From an uncultured Pseudomonadales bacterium (GTDB taxonomy: Bacteria > Pseudomonadota > Gammaproteobacteria > Pseudomonadales > Pseudohongiellaceae), in the NCBI GenBank assembly GCA_938082955.1, contig CALKDE010000158.1, forward strand, positions 1 to 12,901: a stretch of 12,901 nt of DNA, given 5' to 3'. Shown here piece by piece: positions 1 through 6,805 of this stretch (position 1 is the stretch's first letter; the number at the start of each line of letters is the position of its first letter). Below the pieces are notes generated by a model, which had not been told where the DNA came from, ran no database searches, and saw nothing but the letters and a program-made list of their open reading frames with translations. The translations under genes and the position numbers were made by a program.

Positions 1-28
1 GTGTCCAAGCCATCCAAGAGAGATCCAT
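1..28 (-). CDS. glpU: GlpU-like (DUF2160) small membrane protein, N-terminal fragment
   Basis: This is a partial gene that runs off the left edge. On the minus strand an ATG at 28-26 opens the frame MDLSWMAWT, and the next codon begins with C. An AGAAGG Shine-Dalgarno (34-39) lies 5 nt upstream, which fixes the start. From memory of the family, LSWMAWT followed by a Leu/Trp-Pro-Thr-Ala stretch is the characteristic opening of DUF2160 proteins. These are small membrane proteins encoded between glpQ and the substrate-binding gene glpV in glycerol ABC operons of the Rhizobium GlpSTPQUV type. The expected permease genes lie upstream on the same strand, which supports the call. Only nine codons are visible, so identity rests on this motif plus context. 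An unrelated small gene remains possible. Confidence 0.55.
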
Positions 29-33
29 TGATA

Positions 34-39
34 CCTTCT
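34..39 (-). promoter_or_regulatory. Ribosome binding site of the left-edge glpU-like gene
   Basis: AGAAGG on the minus strand, 5 nt before the ATG at 28-26. It is a strong Shine-Dalgarno match and the main reason for treating the left edge as a real gene start. The 100-bp stretch between this gene and the stop of the upstream metallohydrolase gene (29-128) holds AT-rich -10-like hexamers (TAAAAT, TATAAC, minus strand) but no convincing -35 and no terminator hairpin. Confidence 0.5.
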
Positions 40-128
40 AATCTGTGGTTATATCGGTATTTTAAGAGGCTTGAGCTTAGCAAAATTTTACCCTCACCCC
101 AATTGTTTATATACCGCAGACCTAACCG

Positions 129-2654
129 CTAGTTGAGTTTGCTCCTATATACCTGACGCGCCTCCTCAAACTGCGCGAAGACGTGAGCCTTCTCAGTCTC
201 GGAACGCCAGTCTGGCCATGCATCGGCTAACTCTTGCAGCTTATCGATCCAGCGGATCGCATAGTCAACCGATTGCGAGTTTCGAATCGGCTGATCGCCT
301 ACTTGAAACCATATTGGATTAGTGAATGCCTGCACATAACCGACGTCTAAAGGAAAACGCTGATCTCTTTCCCCTTCTGTGCGCAGGTGACACCAGCCGC
401 TGCGGTCAATTGAATGCTCGAAGGAAATATCCAAGCTATTTTTATTTCTACGCAGTGGAAAAGTCTCAACAAGTTCGCCATTACACACCAGCGCTACCTC
501 TTCAAGCTCAGTGATCGAACGCAGACGCCCGGAGATTGTGACCTCACCACCACTGGCGGGTAATTGAACAGTATCCCCTGGCAATGAATTACCTACCTGC
601 ATCTCCAGCAGAGGGCCGGAGCTCACGAAGGCGCGGCCGCGCTTCAAACCGGTAAACCAGGCATCCATATCCAGGCCGAGGTTGCCGGTATAGACATAGG
701 TGCGGTAAGAGCCAATCAGCTTGCTACGGTGCAGTGAGGATATCGAGTCTTCACCCCCTGTTGCCGTTACTCGCAGACCGTTATTCCAGACCGCGTACAG
801 CGGATAGAAGCCCGATGTCGCAGAGTCCGACCATTCCAGTGCATCGGCAGTACCCAAGGCCGCGTCCACCATGAATCCCTTGCCACCGCCTAGATTACCT
901 TGCAGAGGATCTTCCTCTCCCAAGTAGGGATGCACATAGCCGGTTATCGCACCCTGCGCCTGCGCCTTGCGGAGCATATCGGTGTTACTCGGGTACAGGC
1001 TCTCTACAGCCGTACCCTCGTAACCGGTCACAAACGGCGAGATTAGGTGCTCGCGCATGCCAAACATAAACACGTGGCCGTAGAATGGAGGCCTATACTC
1101 CTGACCAACAACCACGATCTGATCTTTCTGCGAAATAGGGTGCTGCCCACCACCGGGCACGAAAAATTGATAGTCGAGGATGCGGTTGTCTTTATTTGCT
1201 ACCTGCTCGAGCACTAAATCCTGATCCTCAGAGCGCGACATCATCATTAAGTTCTCTAGGGTATTGTGCAGATTGCCACCGTAGTTTGCATGTACATGGG
1301 TAGAAGCGCTATACCAACCTTTCGCTCCCATGTCGGTCATCTGTTCTAACTCAACAGTCAGTTGAGCAACTTCACCTTCTTCAACTTCCACCTCGACGCT
1401 TTGTGGAAGATACTCAAAACCTTTTACTATATTTAGCGAGGTCTCTCCTACAGGAAGCGTTAGCGAAAACTCGCCAGCGTTGTGAAATATCTGATCGCCT
1501 CGTGTACCGGCACGGGCATACGCGTCGTTTGGCGTGTAAAACTTGCCATCGGAAGCTTCCAGGTGAACTCGATTGTGTGTGGAGTCGCCGCTACTATCTA
1601 CGACTCGCACTTTCAAATATCCCATAGGACGTTTGAAATGCAATTCACTCATTGCAACACGAATCAGTTTTCCGCCATACGTCTCGAGTAGCTGCAGCTG
1701 CGGCAGTCCATCCTCGTTAGAAATAAAAGCAATCCATTGTCCATCTGGCGACCAACGTGGATGAAACGCATCATGCTGGAAGAATGTCATCTTGTAAGGT
1801 TCACCGCCTTGGGTTGGCTGCACATAAAGGTTATTGAATTGATCGGCAGAGCCGCTGGTAGAGGTATAGACGAAGCGGCGACCATCAATCGAAACATCCG
1901 GGCGCGTACGGTATAGCGTCTGCTCAGCGAGCACCGTAGTAGCCTGCAGGATTCCATCTTCTACAGCTGGTACACGCAGCACATTACCCGAGCCTAGCGG
2001 CACATTCCTATTCGATACGATCAGCAATTCATCGCCATCAGGCAACCATGCCGGCGTGATGTGCATGTCGCCACTCCCGAAATAGAGTCTATTACTGCCG
2101 TATTCATTGTCACGACTAACGGCTATCGGCTCGCCTACCCATTGCCCGTCCGAGATCCCCCTAACGTACACATTGAAGTAGCCACTGGGGTTGGTCGAGA
2201 CATAGGCAACTTGACTGCCGTCAGGTGAAAAAACCGGGTCTGTATAGATAGCCTGATCGTCAGTGAGCCTATGCGACTCACCAGTCTCAATGTTTAGAAT
2301 TTCGAGCTGAATACGTTGGTGTTCATAGTCAGCCGTATAAATAATCCATTGTCCATCTGGCGACCAATCAGGCGAGGAGTGATAGGCATCATTGTAAGTG
2401 AGCTCATAGGCTCCGCCCGTTTGCGGCTCAACTTTCCAGATACTTCCCTGCATTGCGACCGCTATCCACTCACCATCGGGTGACCAGTCTGGCGCCCAAG
2501 GTGTCGCACTGGGTGAAGGCGGAAAATAGAAATTGTGCATGTAGTTTCCACCGCTACGCGCAGCCGGATAGAAACGTGCCTGCGCTGTGATCTCGACACT
2601 TAGGAAACTCACAGCGATGAATAGGACTAGAGAATATAAGCGAATTGGCTTCAT
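129..2654 (-). CDS. Secreted PD40/TolB-like beta-propeller fused to a CehA/McbA-type PHP metallohydrolase
   Basis: An 841-residue exported protein. Residues 1-26 are a Sec signal peptide (KPIR, hydrophobic core, AQA/R cleavage). Residues about 54-313 carry six PD40 propeller repeats of the WSPDGxWIAF type (at about 54, 94, 139, 200, 251 and 298). Residues about 345-438 resemble a carboxypeptidase-regulatory-like beta sandwich. Residues about 446-690 are a CehA/McbA-like, PHP-superfamily metallohydrolase with candidate metal ligands H453 and H455 (THVH), E519 (GQEY), H527 (GHVF), H575 (YVHP) and D636 (GGED). A beta-rich tail follows. CehA and McbA hydrolyse carbaryl, but most relatives have unknown substrates and PHP proteins are often phosphoesterases. 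It would act in the periplasm or outside the cell. It lies on the operon strand between glpQ (265-bp gap) and the glpU-like gene (100-bp gap), which is unusual for this operon. GGAG lies 11 nt before the ATG. The substrate is unknown; a ligand-releasing role for the adjacent importer is inference. Confidence 0.85.
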   Translation of the reverse strand: MKPIRLYSLVLFIAVSFLSVEITAQARFYPAARSGGNYMHNFYFPPSPSATPWAPDWSPDGEWIAVAMQGSIWKVEPQTGGAYELTYNDAYHSSPDWSPDGQWIIYTADYEHQRIQLEILNIETGESHRLTDDQAIYTDPVFSPDGSQVAYVSTNPSGYFNVYVRGISDGQWVGEPIAVSRDNEYGSNRLYFGSGDMHITPAWLPDGDELLIVSNRNVPLGSGNVLRVPAVEDGILQATTVLAEQTLYRTRPDVSIDGRRFVYTSTSGSADQFNNLYVQPTQGGEPYKMTFFQHDAFHPRWSPDGQWIAFISNEDGLPQLQLLETYGGKLIRVAMSELHFKRPMGYLKVRVVDSSGDSTHNRVHLEASDGKFYTPNDAYARAGTRGDQIFHNAGEFSLTLPVGETSLNIVKGFEYLPQSVEVEVEEGEVAQLTVELEQMTDMGAKGWYSASTHVHANYGGNLHNTLENLMMMSRSEDQDLVLEQVANKDNRILDYQFFVPGGGQHPISQKDQIVVVGQEYRPPFYGHVFMFGMREHLISPFVTGYEGTAVESLYPSNTDMLRKAQAQGAITGYVHPYLGEEDPLQGNLGGGKGFMVDAALGTADALEWSDSATSGFYPLYAVWNNGLRVTATGGEDSISSLHRSKLIGSYRTYVYTGNLGLDMDAWFTGLKRGRAFVSSGPLLEMQVGNSLPGDTVQLPASGGEVTISGRLRSITELEEVALVCNGELVETFPLRRNKNSLDISFEHSIDRSGWCHLRTEGERDQRFPLDVGYVQAFTNPIWFQVGDQPIRNSQSVDYAIRWIDKLQELADAWPDWRSETEKAHVFAQFEEARQVYRSKLN

Positions 2655-2919
2655 AAAAATTCGGGCTCCACGGTGCTGGGGTAAAAATTATTGTAATGCG
2701 TGATTAGACCAAGACTATACCAATATTCGCCGGATCGCATTAGTCATTGGGAGGCTTGCGGACGAGCATCATTCTGGTGCGGGGGTTGGCCTACAGCGTG
2801 CTAGCCACTCAAACCCTATAGCCCAACTGAAATTATCAGAGTTTAGAGTTTCTTTGGAGAAGGCAGGGTCTTTTGAAATGCGAGCGCGCAGCGTGCCGAA
2901 GAGGTTAACCGAGTTAGGG
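2655..2919. other. Intergenic spacer between glpQ and the propeller-metallohydrolase gene
   Basis: A 265-bp stretch with no supportable gene on either strand. On the minus strand a TACAAT hexamer (2690-2695) lies 35 nt before the metallohydrolase ATG and could be a -10, but no matching -35 is visible. No rho-independent terminator follows glpQ, so read-through from the glp operon is possible. The space is far longer than the other gaps in this arm (overlap to 16 nt). That suggests the downstream gene has its own promoter or was inserted into the operon. I looked for a glpU remnant here and found none. Confidence 0.5.
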
Positions 2920-3741
2920 CTACACCCGACCCAAGGCAAACCCCTTAGCTATGTGATTCCTCACGAAGTAAATCACCAACGCACCAGGAATAATTGTGAG
3001 AATACCCGCGGCAGCAAGAACCCCCCAGTCAAGACCAGAGGCAGAAACGGTGCGCGTCATAACAGCGCTGATAGGCTTCGCGTCGGTGACGGTTAGAGTG
3101 CGCGCGATAAGAAGTTCGACCCAGGAAAACATGAAGCAGAAGAACGCGGCGACACCGATTCCCGAACCGATAAGTGGAGTAAATATTTTAACGAAGAAAC
3201 GCGGAAAAGAATAACCATCAATGTAGGCAGTCTCATCTATCTCTTTTGGCACACCCGACATGAACCCCTCAAGAATCCAAACCGCCAGCGGCACATTGAA
3301 CAGACAGTGAGCGAGTGCTACGGCGATATGTGTGTCGATCAAACCGAAGGCCGAGTACAACTGAAAGAATGGCAGGACGAAGACCGCTGGAGGCGCCATA
3401 CGATTGGTAAGCAACCAAAAGAAGAGATGCTTGTCCCCCAAAAATTTATAACGCGAGAAAGCATAGGCGGCCGGCAGCGCAACACTGATGGCGATAACCA
3501 TGTTCATCACTACGTAGGTAAGCGAATTGATGTAACCGTTATACCAAGACGGATCGGTAAAAATAGTGATGTAGTTGTCCAGCGTGAAGTTCTGTGGCCA
3601 CAGTGTAAACGTGGACAGGATCTCCCGATTGGTCTTAAAACTCATGTTCAGCAGCCAATACAGAGGCAACATCAAAAAGACTATATAGGCGGTGATGCCA
3701 GTGCGCTTAACTTTGAGCATGCTATTCGCCGAGATCGCCAT
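2920..3741 (-). CDS. glpQ: Glycerol ABC importer permease GlpQ (MalG-type)
   Basis: A 273-residue inner-membrane permease of the binding-protein-dependent carbohydrate family (MalG/UgpE-like). Hydrophobic segments lie at about 14-33, 72-95, 105-130, 136-158, 189-212 and 240-259, the six expected of MalG-type subunits. The ATPase-docking EAA loop is at about 167-191 (EIDETAYIDGYSFPRFF, with the conserved Gly at 176). The C-terminus AKGFALGRV is what I expect for this subunit in glycerol ABC operons. The start ATG overlaps the upstream permease stop by one base (TAATG), indicating translational coupling. It should pair with GlpP to form the translocation pore. The symbol follows the Rhizobium glycerol ABC naming and must not be confused with E. 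coli GlpQ, a glycerophosphodiesterase. Substrate assignment rests on gene order; another polyol or sugar is possible. Confidence 0.85.
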   Translation of the reverse strand: MAISANSMLKVKRTGITAYIVFLMLPLYWLLNMSFKTNREILSTFTLWPQNFTLDNYITIFTDPSWYNGYINSLTYVVMNMVIAISVALPAAYAFSRYKFLGDKHLFFWLLTNRMAPPAVFVLPFFQLYSAFGLIDTHIAVALAHCLFNVPLAVWILEGFMSGVPKEIDETAYIDGYSFPRFFVKIFTPLIGSGIGVAAFFCFMFSWVELLIARTLTVTDAKPISAVMTRTVSASGLDWGVLAAAGILTIIPGALVIYFVRNHIAKGFALGRV

Positions 3742-4637
3742 TATTGCGCACCTGGGCCATTCAACTGTTCATCATTGTCGTAGCTCGTCATCACCGTGTA
3801 GAAAACCCAGCAAACCAAAAGAATGATGAGGAAATAGATAAGCGACATAGCCGCAGCAGGGCCCAGATCAAATTGACCCACCGCCATCTGTACGAGATCG
3901 ATAGAGAGAAAGGTCGTGATATTACCTGGCCCTCCCCCGGTCACCACAAACGGCTCGGTGTAGATCATGAAGGAGTCCATAAAGCGCAGCAGAACCGCAA
4001 TCAACAACACACGCTTTATCTTCGGCAGCTGTATGAAGCGAAATACCGCCCAGCGTGAGGCGCCATCGATCCGCGCTGCCTGATAGTAAACTTCGGGTAT
4101 CGAGACGAGCCCTGAATAGCACAGCAACACCACCAAAGAGGTCCAGTGCCAGACATCCATGAGTATCAGCGTCAACCAAGCATCCAGATTATCTTGTGTG
4201 TAATTGTAGTCTATGCCGAGACTGGCAAGCCCGTGACCCAGCAGACCGATATCCACTCTTCCAAACACCTGCCATATGGTACCAACCACGTTCCAAGGGA
4301 TCAGCAATGGCAATGCCATTAGAACGAGGCATACGGACACGCTCCAACCACGTTTCGGCATCGCCAGCGCTATCAATATACCCAAAGGGATTTCAATGGC
4401 TAGAATCAGGCCCGAAAACAATAGCGTTCTTAATAGCGCGTTATGAAATCGCTCCGAGGAGAGTATCTCTTGGAACCATTCCGTGCCGACCCAGAAAAAT
4501 TCATTGTTCCCAAACGTATCCTGCACAGAGTAGTTAACCACTGTCATTAGCGGGATAATCGCGCTGATGGCAACTAAGATCAACACCGGCATTACCATAA
4601 ACCAGGCTTTGTTGTTCTGAACCTTCTGGATACTCAT
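3741..4637 (-). CDS. glpP: Glycerol ABC importer permease GlpP (MalF/UgpA-type)
   Basis: A 298-residue inner-membrane permease. A first hydrophobic segment lies at about 11-34, followed by a periplasmic stretch and further helices at about 68-92, 99-124, 152-178, 208-228 and 262-283. The EAA coupling loop is at about 186-206 (QAARIDGASRWAVFRFIQLP, Gly at 192), which contacts the ATPase Q-loop region. The start lies 5 nt after the glpT stop, with an AGGGGA ribosome binding site inside the end of glpT, so the genes are co-translated. It forms the other half of the membrane pore with GlpQ. Family membership is clear; glycerol specificity is inferred from co-transcription with glpD and from the divergent glpK. 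The short hydrophilic tail (DNDEQLNGPGAQ) is of no known function. Confidence 0.85.
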   Translation of the reverse strand: MSIQKVQNNKAWFMVMPVLILVAISAIIPLMTVVNYSVQDTFGNNEFFWVGTEWFQEILSSERFHNALLRTLLFSGLILAIEIPLGILIALAMPKRGWSVSVCLVLMALPLLIPWNVVGTIWQVFGRVDIGLLGHGLASLGIDYNYTQDNLDAWLTLILMDVWHWTSLVVLLCYSGLVSIPEVYYQAARIDGASRWAVFRFIQLPKIKRVLLIAVLLRFMDSFMIYTEPFVVTGGGPGNITTFLSIDLVQMAVGQFDLGPAAAMSLIYFLIILLVCWVFYTVMTSYDNDEQLNGPGAQ

Positions 4638-4642
4638 ATTGT

Positions 4643-5707
4643 TTAGTCTCCCCTACCACTGCCGACTCTGTAGTCGTCTGCATAGAGATTAATGCGCGCC
4701 GAATCGAAGGAAACGCAGGGATTCTCGGGAATCGCGACGCCGTCCTTAACTAAAGCACACAGCGCAGTGCCCGCTATCTCGCCGCGCACAATAACGTGTC
4801 TGCCCACGTCTTCCAGCGCAGTGACCGTAAGTGGCATGCCCTCGCTTTGAGACAATGTAATATGCTCGGGGCGAATACCCAACTCGAAGCGGGCGCCACG
4901 GTTATCGACAGCTGTATTCAAAGAGAATTTCTTCCCGGCGAATACCGCTTCGCTTCCATCGATCTCGCAGGGCAGCACATTCATACCTGGCGAGCCAATA
5001 AACTTGCCAACGAAGGTGTGTTCCGGTGTCTCGAAGAGTTGTTGGGGTGTTCCTATCTGCACTACCGCCCCCTCGTACATAACAATCACCTGATCGGCGA
5101 ATGTGAGCGCTTCGGTCTGATCATGGGTCACATAGATCATCGTATGTTGAAAGCGCTGGTGAATCTTCTTTAACTCTGTACGTAATTGCCATTTCAAATG
5201 CGGGTCGATAACAGTCAGCGGTTCGTCGAAAAGAATTGCTTGAACGTCAGTTCTAACCAGCCCTCTGCCTAACGATATTTTCTGCTTATCATCTGCGGTT
5301 AGCGAGCGTGCCCGTTCATTCGCTCGACCCTGCAAGTCGAGCATCTGCAATGTGTCCGCTACTCGCTTCTCAATCTCATTTTTGGCGATGCCTCTATTGC
5401 GCAAAGGAAATGCCAAATTATCGGCGACGGTCATCGTGTCGTAGACAACAGGAAACTGAAATACTTGTGCAATATTGCGCTGCTCCGTTGTCAAGTCTGT
5501 CACATCGAAATCATCGAAGAGTACCCTCCCCTCGGACGGCTTGAGCAAGCCCGAGATGATATTTAACAGCGTCGTCTTGCCGCAACCCGATGGCCCGAGC
5601 AAGGCGTAGGCACCGCCATCATTCCAGCTCTGCTGCATGCTATTGAGCGCGTAGTCAGCAGCCGAGGGATAACGATGAGCCAATGATTGTAGTTGTATAG
5701 ATGCCAT
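4643..5707 (-). CDS. glpT: Glycerol ABC importer ATPase GlpT, with a non-canonical signature motif
   Basis: An ATP-binding subunit of the MalK/UgpC class. The frame also opens at an ATG ending at 5734 (363 aa). I chose the internal ATG at 5707 (354 aa, MASIQLQSLAHRY) because related proteins begin with an equivalent beta strand and the longer start overlaps glpS by 25 bp; neither has a good ribosome binding site. Numbered from the longer start: Walker A GPSGCGKTT 47-55, Q-loop Q93, Walker B AILFDEP with D170 and E171, switch histidine H204 (YVTHDQTEA), and a C-terminal TOBE-like regulatory domain (RPEH at about 288). The ABC signature, normally LSGGQ, reads LTADD (145-149), although the following KQKISLGRGLVR aligns well. 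GlpT should therefore bind and hydrolyse ATP but contribute a degenerate signature to its partner GlpS. The name follows the Rhizobium system, not the E. coli glycerol-3-phosphate antiporter. Confidence 0.85.
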   Translation of the reverse strand: MASIQLQSLAHRYPSAADYALNSMQQSWNDGGAYALLGPSGCGKTTLLNIISGLLKPSEGRVLFDDFDVTDLTTEQRNIAQVFQFPVVYDTMTVADNLAFPLRNRGIAKNEIEKRVADTLQMLDLQGRANERARSLTADDKQKISLGRGLVRTDVQAILFDEPLTVIDPHLKWQLRTELKKIHQRFQHTMIYVTHDQTEALTFADQVIVMYEGAVVQIGTPQQLFETPEHTFVGKFIGSPGMNVLPCEIDGSEAVFAGKKFSLNTAVDNRGARFELGIRPEHITLSQSEGMPLTVTALEDVGRHVIVRGEIAGTALCALVKDGVAIPENPCVSFDSARINLYADDYRVGSGRGD

Positions 5708-5709
5708 TT

Positions 5710-6789
5710 TTAGCTTTTTATTGTCGAGTGCCATTCAACAAGCGCGTCGTCGCTGTCGAACAAAAATAGATGCTGTAGTTCTACATAAAATACTACCGTA
5801 CTCGCTACTGCAAAATTCTGCACGTCGTGAAGCAGCGCGACCCAGGAATTGTCTTCCATAGAAAAATGCACGAACGTCTCCGAGCCAGTCAATTCAGTGA
5901 CTGACACACTGCCTTTAACCTCTATGTCATCCAGACCTGCTCTTTCGCGACTAAGATGATGCGGCCGTACCGCCAAAGTGTAGCTTCCGTCGGGTATCTG
6001 CTCGATGTTGAAGCCAATTTGTTGCTGACTCCTCGCGAATGCTAGCTTACCTGCAACGCATTCCACCTTCGCGCTGTTCAGCGGCGGATCTGAAAAAATC
6101 TCCGCCGAACGCAAGCTGACAGGCGTTCGGTACAGCTCCAGGGTCGAACCAAACTGTTCGACCCTGCCCTGATGTAGACACACAGAATTGCCGCCGAGCA
6201 CGAGGGCCTCGGTAGGCTCAGTGGTCGCGTAGACCAAGACTGCACCCATGGCCGCGAATAAGGCCGGCAGCTCAGCACGCAGTTCTTCGCGTAGTTTGTA
6301 ATCGAGATTAGCCAACGGCTCATCCAATAACACTAAGTCGGCCTTCTTAACGAGCGCCCGCGCCAACGCGACTCTTTGTTGCTGCCCGCCGGAAAGAGTA
6401 TCTGGGGTACGATCGAGCACCTGTGTCATTTGCAGCAATTCGGCTACTTCCGCTACTTGCCTATTTATCTGACTCTTTTCAACTCGAGCTACCCGAAGCG
6501 GTGAGGCAATGTTCTCAAACACCGTCAGCGAGGGATAGTTGATGAATTGTTGATACACCATTGCTACGTTGCGTTTCTGCACAGCCATACCCAATACCGA
6601 TACACCATCGAAGAGCAACTCACCGCTATCGGGTTTATCGAGGCCGGCCATAATGCGCATCAGGGAAGTCTTGCCGGCGAGCGTGGGGCCGAGAAGAATA
6701 TTCAATTCGCCTCGCTGCATACACAGAGAAATATCATCAACGAAAACCTCCTCTGCCTGATGACGTGTAATGTTTCGCAGCTCAAGCAT
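5710..6789 (-). CDS. glpS: Glycerol ABC importer ATPase GlpS, lacking the switch histidine
   Basis: A 359-residue ATP-binding subunit of the MalK class. Walker A is GPTLAGKTS (34-42), atypical in its middle residues but keeping GxxxxGKT. The Q-loop is at Q80-Q81, the signature is a full LSGGQQQR (132-139), and Walker B is LVLLDEP (152-158, D156 and E157). The switch loop, normally YVTHDQxEA, reads YATTEPTEA (187-195), so the conserved histidine is T190. The TOBE-like C-terminal domain includes VRPHHL at about 274-279. It begins 16 nt after glpD, with GGAAA 8 nt before the ATG, and ends 2 nt before the preferred GlpT start. With GlpT it should form a heterodimeric motor with one canonical and one defective ATP site. 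The family call is firm; the glycerol role is from operon context. Confidence 0.87.
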   Translation of the reverse strand: MLELRNITRHQAEEVFVDDISLCMQRGELNILLGPTLAGKTSLMRIMAGLDKPDSGELLFDGVSVLGMAVQKRNVAMVYQQFINYPSLTVFENIASPLRVARVEKSQINRQVAEVAELLQMTQVLDRTPDTLSGGQQQRVALARALVKKADLVLLDEPLANLDYKLREELRAELPALFAAMGAVLVYATTEPTEALVLGGNSVCLHQGRVEQFGSTLELYRTPVSLRSAEIFSDPPLNSAKVECVAGKLAFARSQQQIGFNIEQIPDGSYTLAVRPHHLSRERAGLDDIEVKGSVSVTELTGSETFVHFSMEDNSWVALLHDVQNFAVASTVVFYVELQHLFLFDSDDALVEWHSTIKS

Positions 6790-6805
6790 TCAGTGTTTCC
6801 ATTTC

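Noticed and set aside
1..132. Plus-strand open frame from base 1 to a TAG at 130-132 (43 codons), and another short frame 3-38 ending TAA at 36-38 or nearby
   Set aside because: Neither has a recognisable sequence. The minus-strand MDLSWMAWT start with a strong ribosome binding site explains the first 40 bases better, and the plus frame would overlap it.
2655..2920. Truncation of the glp operon after glpQ, with loss of glpU and glpV
   Set aside because: First suspected because the next full gene is unrelated. It was dropped when the left edge showed a GlpU-like start on the same strand, so interruption is the better reading.
2854..3096. Plus-strand open frames across the permease and ATPase genes (2854-3096, 3307-3783, 3744-4058, 4196-4537, 4796-5173)
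   Set aside because: They lie antisense within well-supported genes, their translations are rich in Arg, His and Gln with no domain, and they have no ribosome binding sites. They are shadows.
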